A stretch of DNA of 64,000 nt from Laguncularia racemosa (taxonomy: Eukaryota > Streptophyta > Magnoliopsida > Myrtales > Combretaceae), in assembly GCA_037954665.1 (NCBI GenBank), contig JBBMOL010000021.1, positions 1,302,001-1,366,000 of the forward strand, in the 5' to 3' direction. Below the pieces are notes generated by a model that saw only the letters and a list, made by a program, of their open reading frames with translations, did not search any database and was not told the origin of the DNA. Position 1 is the stretch's first letter. Every line of letters starts with the position of its first letter. This document shows, in pieces, positions 31,980 to 42,744 of the stretch. The position numbers and the translations under genes are program-made.

Positions 31980-33699
31980 ACACTATTAGAGCTCAAATTA
32001 TAGAGTAAAACTTCTTATTATACATTAAGTAGTTCAAAGCAGTTCCACTAAACTTTTCACTATGGTACGCGACAAGTTGACCATTCTGCATCATTACAGC
32101 TCCAATCCTTACACTAGATGCATTATACTCCAATTCAAACACTTTGTCAAAATTAGGTAAGATCGGTATTAAGGCCATGGTCATCTTCTCTTTTATCTCC
32201 TCAACACTTTGTTGAGCTTTATCTCCCTACTTAAACTCTATATTCTTCTTTGTCAGCTTAATCAAAGGTGCAACAATAGTGCTAAATTTTTGTATTAAAC
32301 ATTTATAGAAAGAGGTAAGCCCATGGAAGCCATTCAAGTCTTTAGTGCTCCTCACAATAAGTTAATCTTATATAGCTTGGACCATTTCTTCATCAAGCTT
32401 CACTTCTCCTCCACTCACTAGAAAGTCCAAGAATACAGCCTCATCCTAGCAAAAACAACATTTCTTTAAATTGTCGTATAATTGTTCATCTTAGAAAATG
32501 AAAAAACTCCATGTAAATGGTCTATACGGCTCCTCAAGTCAAAGCTATATACCAAAATACCATCAAAGCTCACCACTACACACTTGCTAATTAGCTCTCT
32601 CAAAACATGGTTCATCAACCTCATAATTGTGATAGGCACATTAGTTAGTCTAAAAGGTATGATCATCCATTCATAAAAACCATGCCTCGTCTTAAACGAT
32701 GTTTTCCATTACCAAGTCTCATACGTATTTGACAGTACCTACTCTTTAGATTAATCTTAGAAAATATACACACATCATGAAGTTCATCCAACATATCATT
32801 GAGCCTCAGAATGGGATACTTATACTTGACAATGATCTTATTAATAGCTCAATTGTCAATACACATACCATCTTTCTTTGGAATGAGTAAAGTAGGTACT
32901 ACACATAGACTCATACTCTCACTCACATAACCTCACTCAATTGGCTTGTTCATTTGCTACTTCAGTTTAATAGCTTACTTAGGGTTCATGTGGTAAGCAA
33001 GATTATTTAGTAAGACAACACTAGGTTGTAAATTGATGAAATGCTATATGCCCTAAAATGGTGACAATCCCTTAGGTAATTCATTAGGAACAAGTTCGAA
33101 AATTCCTCCAACAATCTCTACACCTTTGTAGGTAGTAGGACTTGATCTCTCATCTTTAATAATCACTTGATCAACAAAAAGAATGGCATGTCCGGTTCCA
33201 TTGATTGTCTAAACTTACTCCTAAACAAGATTAGTGTCTACTATTAAGCTTAACTCAATTGCAACTGTGTATCTCTTACTTGGCTTAAGGTCATTAAATG
33301 AAAGATGACCTTCTTTCCATCCTTTTAGAAAGCATATGTATTTTTATATAAATCATATATGACCCATCAATTAAACAACCAGGGTCAACCAAGAAGAATA
33401 TGGGAAGCATACATCAATAAGACATCACAAAGGATCTCGTCCTCATAATTATCACAAATGGATATTGGTACACAAACTTGCTAAGTCACATAGTGTCCCT
33501 TTGTTATTTAGCCATCGCAACATTTAAGGTCTTAGGTGCTTAAGGGTTAGTAACTTCAATTGCTTCACCATAGATGCCACAACCATGTGTGTGTAACTCC
33601 CTCCATCTGCAATCAAAGTATGTAACCGGCCCTTCATCTTGCAAGCAGGATGGAACAAGTTCTCTCATTGCTTATCCTCCATTATGAGTGCGACACTCA

Positions 33700-35008
33700 G
33701 TGCCCTTAATATAATATTTAAGAATTGTCCTTACTTGGCATATATGACAACATCTTCAACATTGAGTAGTACTTGAGTATCTTCCACTTCTTTAATCTTT
33801 TCATTCAATTCATCCTCATCAGCACTATCTACCTCTACTATAGTTATCTCCCCTTTCAAGATCATAGCTTCACAGTTTGGATATAAAGCAACCATATGTC
33901 CAAAAATCAAACGTTTGAAGCACTTAATTTGACCAGTCTTCCTCCTTGAACTTTGTCTATCACCTTCCTTCCATACATCTCCATGCTCCACAACTTTTCC
34001 TCTCGATTTGTCCTTCCTTTCATCATGCTTCGACACATTCTCACTCCGATCAGCACTATGGCTCGGCTAGTTTCTTTCAGCTCATCGGACATCAACCATA
34101 AGTTTGCTCAGATACACTACTCGACTACTCAAAGCTGTATAAGGATTTAACTGCCTCAATTGCCTTTCCACTCGCTGGGCTAGAAAAATGGCCTACTTTA
34201 GTGTGTTTAACCATTAGAGTTTGACGACACATGCAATCTCTTATTTTAGCCCACTCACAAATCTTGCAATAGTTTTAGACACAACCTCCGCAACCTTTGC
34301 TCGGATCATCAACTTTTAAAACTCTTTAACATATTCATCAACACGTGATCCTCCTTAATGCAAGGTCTGCAGCTTCTTGAAAGTCTCTTGCTGGTAATAT
34401 TCAGAAATAAATCTTTTCCTCAATATCCTCATCATTTCCACTCAAGTTCTAATCTCACGCTTTCCATTCCTCCACCTACTGGCTAATAAGTTTCTCCATC
34501 ATAAGGCTGTGTACCTAGTAAATTCCAACATGACCAATTTTACTTTTACAGGTTCATCATAGACTTGGCACTTACACAACTTCTCCATCATGTCCTCCTA
34601 ATCTAAATAATCATTCGTATCCCTTATTCCAATGAAGCTTAGAATTTTCAACTTGATAGAATTCATACCTCGAGGAGCTCGGTTGCCAAGATCCTTATAA
34701 TACTCCTCATCAAAATTATCTCCACAACTTTCCTCATCTACTATTACATTTCTCCTCACACCATTTCATCCCACTTTTCTTTCTCCAACACGTGCATAAG
34801 CTAAATTAGCTTGGTCTCCTCCTTGACTCATATGATGAGGTTAATTCTCAACCAGTCGTTGTACTATAGTTGCAAGATTTATCACAACGTTGGTGAGATC
34901 CTAAATCTATTCTTCAATACTTCTAGTTGGCACATTTCCATTCCTTCCTCTAGTAAGTGCATCATTGTTAATGTCCTATATTCCATCGTTAACACTAGGC
35001 TTTGACAT
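33700..35008 (-). pseudogene. GyA gag (decayed)
   Basis: Minus strand from ATG at 35008 (MSKPSVNDG). In order: an N-terminal region with a Ty3-type gag segment near 34560-34480 (EFTRYTALWWRNLLASR), a segment like DEYVKEF near 34340, and a single zinc knuckle near 33920-33870 (KCFKRLIFGHMVALYPNC), in which two of the CCHC ligands are replaced (Cys to Arg and Cys to Tyr positions). Several TAG codons interrupt it. The domain order and zinc knuckle are those of chromodomain-less plant gypsy gag. It parallels GyB gag at 8301-9660. Confidence 0.75.
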
Positions 35009-35320
35009 TTTCAACTGCTACTCACAACAACTTTAATAATAAGTTTGAACAAAAATGTTGATATCAAATTTATCACTTTCAATTATAGACCTACTCCCAC
35101 GAATTGCAAAACCATCGGATCTACAAATCTATCAATCGTAACAATCCCCAACAACTAAAGATCTACACTAACGCATCTTTTGACATCAAATTTACTTGAA
35201 ACAATATTGAGACACCGAAGAACTGCAACTTCCAAACACGGATCTAACACAAGCAACACCTGCGAACATTAAACAACAACACATAACAACTACAATAACT
35301 TCTCCTTCCTTGTAACCTTT

Positions 35321-35332
35321 GCTCTAATACCA
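35321..35332 (-). other. GyA primer-binding site
   Basis: Minus strand TGGTATTAGAGC, a tRNA-Met type primer site as used by plant gypsy and copia elements. It lies a few bases inside the LTR. Confidence 0.7.
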
Positions 35333-35337
35333 AAAAG

Positions 35338-36079
35338 GTTAATATGCCTAAGAGGACTATCACTAGGTTATATACATCAAAGGAACACAAACTAATAGTA
35401 ATTTACATGTCATTGTCTTGCCCAATGTAGCAAAGGTAAAGAAAGAAATATTCTACAATTAGTACTATAATGGAAATTACGCATGTGCCTTCACTATATG
35501 TTGCCTAGCCATTTAAAGTACCATAGCATAAAGTACACTTGTGCCTTCATTATATGTTGCTTGGCCATTTAAAGCACTTTAGCATATAGTAACAGTTGAT
35601 ACCTTGGTAAAAGCAAATGAAACTACTCAATACAAGTAGGCTTACTCACTACCATGTTCTTTATGATGAAAACAACTTCTCAACAAATTAGTTGGCTCAG
35701 TCCTTGCATGATCCACTTGGCTCAACTAGATTCGTAGTGCTTTAGCTAGGTTGCAAACTCAAGCTTATGGTCTTCAATCCCAAACTCTCCATTGGTACTC
35801 TTGTCTGTCTTCAAGATGTTGATAGGTTAGGCCAAAAAGGAGTATTGTTCAATAATAGTTCGGCTTGGATTAGAATAGGCCAGCTTTGTGTTAGGAATCA
35901 TAGAAGAGGACTAGAAAGTCTTAAGCATGAGGGCATGATTAGGGAAATGGTAAGGTCCTTAGTCATGGGCAAATGGGACCTTGTTTACAGTTGTTTGCTT
36001 AGTCAAGATCCTCCAAGCTAAGTTCTACAATCCATGAGCTCGGGCTCGAGTGATTGGTCTTACAATTTGATTCACATCA
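35338..36079 (-). repeat. GyA 5' LTR (minus strand)
   Basis: Ends at 36079 in 'gattcacatca', so the minus strand begins TGATGTGAATC. From about 35470 on it matches 5800-6407 base for base over long runs (for example 'atgttgataggtt', 'gagggcatgatta', 'aaatgggaccttgtt'). The minus-strand start still encodes the end of pol (RPITRARA), as in GyB. The inner border near 35338 is inferred from the primer site. Confidence 0.75.
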
Positions 36080-39000
36080 CTTAAGGTTAGGGATGATCTA
36101 ATATTTTATGGGGAACCTACATACTCCCTTGTAAAATGAATCTTGTATTAGTTATGGAAGCATCAATAAAAATAACAAAACATTGTTTCCCCAATCTATG
36201 TTGTACATAACCATATTTACTCTTAAGTTTAGAGCCATATATTGATGTTTTTATCCTCTTTACTTAACTATAACTACTACAATCCAAACAGCTAAACATA
36301 ACACAAGCTACCATTGGGGGTATATTATGTGATGAATATTGAAAAATCCTAAAGTCAAAAGATAATTAATTTCAATTAAGAGAATTAATTAAATAATAAA
36401 ATAAGGGTCAAATAAAAATTTTGAAGGTAAATTACAAAATTTTTCCAATAAGTATTAATTAAGGGAAAATAGGTAAAAGTGAATAAAAATTTTAAATTAA
36501 GAATTTTATAAGAATACCCTTAGAATATTTTATTAAGAAAGGGCGTTTTAGGAAGATTAGAATTGAATTCAAATTAAGTTGGTATTGAAGTTGAGTGGAG
36601 GCTAAATAATTCTAGAATACTCTATCATTTTCCCTCTCCTTCCACTAAAACTCTCTCTCTCTCTCAACTTGTTCTTCCTATCTCTTGTCCTCCTCTTTTC
36701 CTCTTCCATTCTCATTCAATTTCTCTTGTTTTCCTTTCAATTAAATTCATACATTATACATATATCATCCATAAGTGAAAAATAAGTTCAAATCAAAAGT
36801 ATTGGACCAAATCCGAGTAAGAAATGAATTTAGATTAAGTTTAGTTTTGATATTAGAGTTCAAATGAACTAATATCGAGTTAATTATGGTTTTACACAAG
36901 AAAGTAAATTAAGAAGTTGCAAGGTCAAGTGGTGGAGCTCTACACTAAGCCTAACCATGACCTACATCATAGTAAGACCTTTTAGATATGTGGGCTTAGA
37001 ATTTAGATATGTTACTTATAATCTTCTCATGTATAGGTTGGAATATTAATTTAGGTGTTTGATTGTTATTTTGATAGGTGGAACATAGACTTTAGCATGT
37101 AAGACCTTTTCAACCAAGGCAAATGTATCTCACTTTGAGATATATTGTAAAGCTTGCTCCAATTTATAAGTTTTGTATAAATATTAGTAGTATATTTAGG
37201 GTTTTGAAAGTCTTTTTAGTGTTTGTAGAAATCTTTGAAGATTCAAGTAGTGATTAGAGTTTTTAGGACATAATGAGGTGAGGTAAGTGTTTAATCCTTA
37301 TTTAATTGGAGTTTGTGAGTACTTTTACTGATAATTTGACAAAGTGATGGATATTTATGGGTATATATGTGGTGTGTCGGTTGTGAAATTGAATATTAGT
37401 GTTGATTTGATGAATTTTGATGAATAAGTGATTAATTCATTGCTTAGATGGTAATTCAAAGGATTTGTGTAAATGTTTGAAGTTTTGATTTATGGAATAA
37501 TGGAAAATTAAAGGTGGCTAAGATTTCCATGGAGATTTAGACATGCTCTTGATTTGATTTTTTTCATTTAATGATATGGAATGTGTACTTCCATGTAATA
37601 TGTGTTAATTTAGCAAGTTGGAATATGTTTAATAGGAAAAGATGATGAAATGGATTAATGATTGATGTGGTTGAGATATTGGAAGTTAAACGGGAATTTG
37701 GATTTTTCAAGAATGATATTTTAATATGTTTGAATGATTTGCAATTGATAGGAAGTAGTTTAGATGGATAATTCAAAGAATAAAATTAGAATGGTGATAA
37801 TTAGCACATGTTTGAGCATAAATGAGTAATCTGGAAATTTCAGTTCGTTTTTGGTGTTAATCTAGAAATTTGGAGTATCAAATTGATGTTAAAGTGAAGT
37901 AAAAATGTTGATTTGAAGATAGGAAAAAGTTTGGAAAGATTTGGTTTTGGTTTGAAGTGATTTGAAGATAAAATGAGTAAGATATTGGGATTTGAAGTTC
38001 AAAATCATTTCTAGAAAGTTTGTGTTCTTTAGAATACTAAACTTGCTTTAAATTTGGAAATTTTATGATGAATTGGACAGAGGAATGAGTTAGAAATCAT
38101 TTGACTTGATTTGGAGTTGAAATGAAACAGTTATGCATGATTTTGTAAAGTATGTTCAAGAAAACAAATTTATGAAAGATTAATAAGTATGTGATGAATT
38201 ATGTTGGTTTAAATGGAGTTTGAATGCTATTCAATGAAGATGTTAAATCTATAAATTTGCTATTTTTTGTTCATATTTTTGTATGTTTTGATTCATTATG
38301 ATGATGCTTTTATTAATTGTAGTTGTTAGGGAAAATTAACTTGCTGAGTTAAGGTTGAATGCTTTGACTGTATTCATGTGTCCTTTATAAAGATTCAAAT
38401 CATTCTTTGTAAAATACAAATTTGATCCAAATTGTTCATCCAAAATCATCAAAAAAGTGTTTTCATTTGAGAATTGAGATAGTTATGTTTTCACGTACAA
38501 ATATACTTCAAAAGTTGATTTATGTGAACTATTTTGCCAAAATCACAACTATTTCCTTCTGACAAGAGATTAAGGATTTAGATCAAAGTTGTTTTTTAAA
38601 TGACTTTAATCTTCATAAGAGTGGTTACCAATGCTAAAATGTGTTAGTGGTAATTAGTGGGGTTAACCTGTAATTTATATTAATAAATAACAACCAGACC
38701 TGAAAACCACAATTGAATAATTATCGAATTAGGCTTTATAATAAAGTAAATAAATGGAAAAAAGGAAGAATGAGCAAGGTATTCCTAAAGAAAGGAAAAA
38801 ACCATTCTAAAATCTAGTTTAATTGAACTAAACCGACCTCCTCCCAACTAATTCACCTAAAATGGTTTCCAACCTCAAAGTTAAGAAAAACAATTAATTA
38901 ATAAACATAAAATTAAAATAAAATAGACTAAAACTAAACCCTTAAAGATGAACTAAATTAAATTATTGTTAATCAATTCAATTTTATCCTAATTGATTCA

Positions 39001-40490
39001 CAACCTTTAAACCGGTTCAATTAACAAGTTAACTCATTAATTAATTAATAAATAAGATTGACGTTTCGACTAAGATAGGGGCCTTGTTTAGTGATACTAA
39101 ATAAGCACACTAGCCTAAAAGGCATACACTTAGTTGAGTATTAAGTTAAACCTAATGGGGCTAAATGGTAGTTAATCACTAATTTAATCAATAAGTATAC
39201 TTCAATTAATTTGATATACATTAATACTAATAAATAATAATTGTGTTCTTAATTGCATATGAACTTTTAATCAAGTTGGAGGAATTTTTTAATTGGCATT
39301 TGACGATGACTCATGAAATACAGGTATAAGATAGCTAAGTGCTGCATGTTAGATTTAGGATACTTAAAATGAATTCATACTTAAACTCAATATAAGTATC
39401 TATAATGTTAATTGTATGAGGTCATTTTATATGGAGGGTGGCAAAAGTAAAGGTTATAGGTGCTTGGGCCATAGAGGTCATGTGACAGGTAGTCAATAGG
39501 GGTAATACTTGTGCGAAGTAGTTATACAAATGAGGTAAAGTCAATTGGAAGCTATATATATTATGGGACATATGTAGGTGGTTAGATGGATCATGGCTTT
39601 ATTGTCAAGCTTAGCATTTAGAGCAAACACCTATATAAGACTACTTAATATCAGTTGACGGTTTCGTATCAAAATGGTTTCAGTCATAGCAGTTGGATAT
39701 GCCACGAGAGTCCTCTGATGCCTATTAAGTAAGATCAGATCCCTTTTGGTCCTCAAAGTGTTTGGAGTTATAAGTATCCTTATGCTAATTGTCTCGCTTT
39801 ATTTTAAGTAACCAAATGAACTCATTCTAATGCATTAGAATTAGGTATATATGACACAAGAGAATGTGTTTAAGCTATTTTATACAAAGTAATTGTTGCT
39901 CATTTTTTTTCTTTTTTTTTTTACCTTTTTTTAGGTCATGATAACCTTTACTCTAATGACTTGTGCTATGATTTTCTTAGCTACAGTTCTAATGATGGTT
40001 ATTCGGTTGATGGGTGTGACAAGTAGTTTACTTCTATTACTGACATATAATTCCTTTTTTCTAATTCTAAGTGATGTGAGGTAGAACAAGATAGACTTGT
40101 TGATACTTTCAATACGGTTGATTTTGAACTTTTTCGGACTTTGGATATAGATAATTCAATAGAGTTTAAGAATTTTCTAGATAGTTGATGACTTTAAGAA
40201 TTTTCTAAATGATTGATATTTTGGGCATGTGGTCTTGTTTGTTTACACTCTATAGTTTTATTACTTGTTTTTGCTACTTACTTTACACTAAGGCATAATC
40301 TTTCCAAATATTTTCAAAGATTAAACATAGTGATTTCAAAATCTAAAATTAGAATAGAAACACACTTAAATAGTGGTCGTAAGCCTTAGCATATCTTACT
40401 TAAGTAAGATACATAGTGGACTATCTACACTTAGATGTTTAGAGGCATGACAAGCTTTGGCAAGAAAATTGAAAATTTCTCTGTCTTAGA
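36080..40490. other. Unassigned A+T-rich interval right of the nest
   Basis: No gene recognised. A CT-rich tract lies at 36640-36740. From about 36940 to 38300 the text style ('ggtgaggtaagtg', 'tgatttgaagat', repeated 'gaagttttgattt') resembles the LTR or leader of a decayed gypsy element, but no LTR pair or primer site was found. T-rich tracts lie at 39905-39935. From 39930 to 40200 a plus-strand stretch has a semi-open frame without a known motif. Confidence 0.4.
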
Positions 40491-40493
40491 GGA

Positions 40494-40900
40494 ATGTGGG
40501 CAATCTATTGGGGGTTGTGGTATGCTAAGTTGATAAACATCTATAAAGTGGAGCTTTGCATAGATTCATCTTCAACTTCGAGTGTGTTAAATTTTTTTTT
40601 TTTTACACATGGTAAAATTAAGTTTGATTATGCTAATGTTCCTTTTGCTCATAGGTGCTCATTTTCCCTCTTTAAAGATTGTAAGATCATATATTCAACA
40701 AGGGAAACTAACTCAATAGCAAATGCAATTACCAATAGCATGCATGATGTTTAGGAGGATGAATGGTAGGCTTTTGCTCCTCCTTTAATTTATCATCACT
40801 ATCTCCCTAGGGATAGTAGTTTGTGCATCTACAAAACAAAAAGCAGTGTTGATGATCTGATTAAGCTCTATTTTGTCTTGTTAAGGGATCTTTTGTTCAT
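40494..40900 (+). pseudogene. RNase H-like fragment, probably from a non-LTR element
   Basis: Open from 40494 to 40754: MWAIYWGLWYAKLINIYKVE, LCIDSSSTSSVLN, then after a T-run FAHRCSFSLFKDCKI, YSTRETNSIANAITNSMHDV. The pattern 'AIYWGLWYA..vEl..DS....v' followed by 'R-E-N-xIAdAlAn' is that of the RVT_3 RNase H-like domain found at the end of plant LINE polyproteins and in related single-exon proteins. The final catalytic Asp of 'vADaLA' is Asn here. It stops about 100 bases before the monooxygenase fragment. A host-gene origin cannot be excluded. Confidence 0.5.
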
Positions 40901-41004
40901 GTTACTATCCTAATATGGTTATACCGATCGTGTTAATGTCTAATACATATCTAAGATCATGTACTAGAAATTTTTCATGGAAAATAATATATCCTTTAAT
41001 CAAT

Positions 41005-41268
41005 CAAAATGGAGAACTCACTCCTGGACTACTTGGCCCTGCCATAGAAGGATATGTGAAGGAGAGGAAGTGGCGAACTGCTATGATCATAACGGCGTCA
41101 TTTTTGTCAGGATGGGTGCAACAAGATGGATCTAGCTGGTGGATGAAATTCTTGAGGGATTCTGTGTTTTATAAATTCTTGCTGTCAAGAGCTGTTGCTA
41201 TAGTCAAGTATGAATCTGGCAAATTACCCTGCATTTCGCATGATGCATTGGACAAGATTAGACACTAA
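41005..41268 (+). pseudogene. FAD monooxygenase pseudogene, last-exon fragment
   Basis: The translation GPAIEGYVKERKWRTAMIIT, SFLSGWVQQDGSSWWMKFL, FYKFLLSRAVAIVKYESGKL and PCIS matches the last 85 or so residues of the intact gene (45735-45995) with few changes, ending DALDKIRH then TAA. Homology starts abruptly at about 41005 ('aatggagaactcactcctgg'), so the FAD-binding GD motif and all earlier exons are missing. One extra codon lies at FLRDSVFYK. Some 3' flanking similarity to the gene continues to about 41560. With 855-1545 it may be the two ends of one gene copy opened up by retrotransposons. Confidence 0.9.
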
Positions 41269-42479
41269 GGGGACTAGATTTTACTCGTGTAAGATTATTG
41301 CATTGGACAAGACTTGTTTAAATCAAGTGATCTCAATCTTTTTTCTTCTTGTAATAATTGAAGAGTTTGTATATTGTATTGTATCATCTTGTTCACGTGT
41401 TAGATGTAGATTTGTCCAACTATAGTCCATGTGTTATATTTTTATCAGGAGATCTCAATTTTTTTTCATGTTGTAATAATTATATTTGTTTATAGGTTGC
41501 TACTTAATAAGCTAAATTTTGAAAATTTCATTTCTAAAACTTTGTTTCTTAATTATGCGTTTTGCTTAATCATTAGTTTTGAATAATCTAAAGATCTTTC
41601 TACAGAAATAAAATACTAGCAATAGGCTCAAGTGTTATTTTGCCTTTTAAATTATTTCTATTTGATATTAATACTTGATAATTATTCTCACTTACATTTT
41701 ATCAACCGATACTGATTAACAACACATCTAATCTGTCTTTTGATAAGATGAAACATGTTTAATCTTTCACCATATAAATATAGCATGTAGCACGAAAAAA
41801 AATTATGTTTATTTTAATATTTATTATCATTACTTAAAAGCAACATTTTATTACTGGTCATATTGGCATAAGGAGTATTCTCCAGTCTACCACTCTAACT
41901 AGTTGGGTTGATTTTCAACTTTGGTTGACTATGGTTGCCTAATTTTTGTCGAGACGTCCAAATACAACTCATAGCAATCATATATCATTGCCGATAAAAA
42001 GGGTAAAATTTACATGCATACACACACTCAAATATATATATATATATGTTTCATGTGTATTTATGTTTTTTATTTTTTAAATTGAGTATTTAGATCTTCA
42101 TATTCTTAAAAAAAAAAAAAACTTTTAATCTCCTACATGATATGATAAATATAAGATATAAATGAGGAAAAATATTAAGATTGTAATAATTGCTTAAAAT
42201 CGTATTAAAGAGAAAGGTTATGTTTTTATTTCTTTACTTCTTTTTTTTTTTAGTTTTCCAATATTCTACTTACACCAAATGTTATTTTTTTTTTATTTAA
42301 TTTTTTTTTGTTATTTTTTTCAAAGGAAAAATCATCAAGTAGAAGTCTGTAAAAATGTTTTTGAATATAGAACAATTATGAAAAGGTATATTTACAAATT
42401 TAAATTAAACTAGAAAAAGAAATTCAAATACAACCTAAAAGGAAAAACCATCGTGTTCTCCACTTCTTCTATCACGCAA
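41269..42479. other. Interval between pseudogene end and gene promoter
   Basis: 3' flank of the broken copy up to about 41560, then A+T-rich non-coding DNA with a (TA)n tract at 42032-42047, an A-run at 42110-42122 and T-runs at 42240-42325. Nothing else seen. Confidence 0.5.
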
Positions 42480-42494
42480 GCTCAAGGCAAGTTG

Positions 42495-42600
42495 TCTTGC
42501 AATTGTGTCCATAAATAATGTTCGACACCAATCATTGTCGTTGGGCGATTCTTGCAATTGTGTTCACAAATAAAGTTTGGCACCAGTTGTGGTTAGGAAT
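42495..42600. repeat. 55-bp imperfect tandem repeat in the promoter region
   Basis: 'tcttgcaattgtgtccataa' at 42495 recurs as 'tcttgcaattgtgttcacaa' at 42550. The similarity continues through 'ataatgttcgacacca' / 'ataaagtttggcacca'. Two copies, period 55, ending about 145 bases upstream of the start codon. Either copy could carry a transcription-factor site, but I recognise none with confidence. Confidence 0.8.
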
Positions 42601-42659
42601 TCACGTATTTTGGTGAATGTTTTCATCAACTATGTTGGCTACTACACTATTTTGCCTAA

Positions 42660-42666
42660 TATATAA
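42660..42666 (+). promoter_or_regulatory. TATA box of the monooxygenase gene
   Basis: TATATAA, 78 bases before the start codon and the only such word close upstream. A plant transcription start would be expected about 25-35 bases on, near 42692, giving a leader of about 50 bases with a CA-repeat (42710-42724). Confidence 0.55.
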
Positions 42667-42744
42667 TACAACGCACATCCGTCATCTCTTAGCATATGAC
42701 ATCAAACAGACATACAAACACACACGTACTAAGAAACGCCTAAA

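Larger units (their letters stand above)
31469..33690 (-). pseudogene. GyA pol, first part: protease, RT, RNase H
   Basis: On the minus strand: a protease core HTLIADGGSYTHMVVA near 33630-33580 (the DGGS form also seen in GyB); RT segments at 32670-32460 (PFRLTNVP, then VVVSFDGILVYS where the family has VVVYFDDILVYS, so one catalytic Asp of the YxDD box is Gly); and RNase H (ALNYLMYNKKFYS near 32000, QEFVIYTNHKSLKHLKNQ at 31700-31650). RNase H is split at 31712-31979 by a plastid rpl2 fragment. The part ends at 31469 where AthA was inserted. The changed active site and stop codons make it inactive. Confidence 0.8.
5790..36079 (-). mobile_element. GyA: host Ty3/gypsy element of the nest (interrupted)
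   Basis: Minus-strand gypsy element whose parts are spread over 30 kb: 5' LTR 35338-36079, primer site 35321-35332, gag, protease, RT and RNase H down to 31469, then integrase at 14046-13542 and 7018-6371, then the 3' LTR to about 5790. The gaps are filled by AthA and GyB. Removing AthA and one copy of its 5-bp duplication joins 31469 to 14041 so that the pol frame reads on (ITKQYEYDPYFGPIVV). Removing GyB joins 13542 to 7018 to give FSTSYHP, the conserved integrase segment before the last catalytic Glu. This frame continuity is strong evidence that the pieces are one element. All coding parts carry stop codons. Confidence 0.85.

Noticed and set aside
35767..36021. 84-codon plus-strand open frame
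   Set aside because: It lies within the GyA 5' LTR, antisense to the element. The matching stretch in the 3' LTR is broken, and no known domain is seen.
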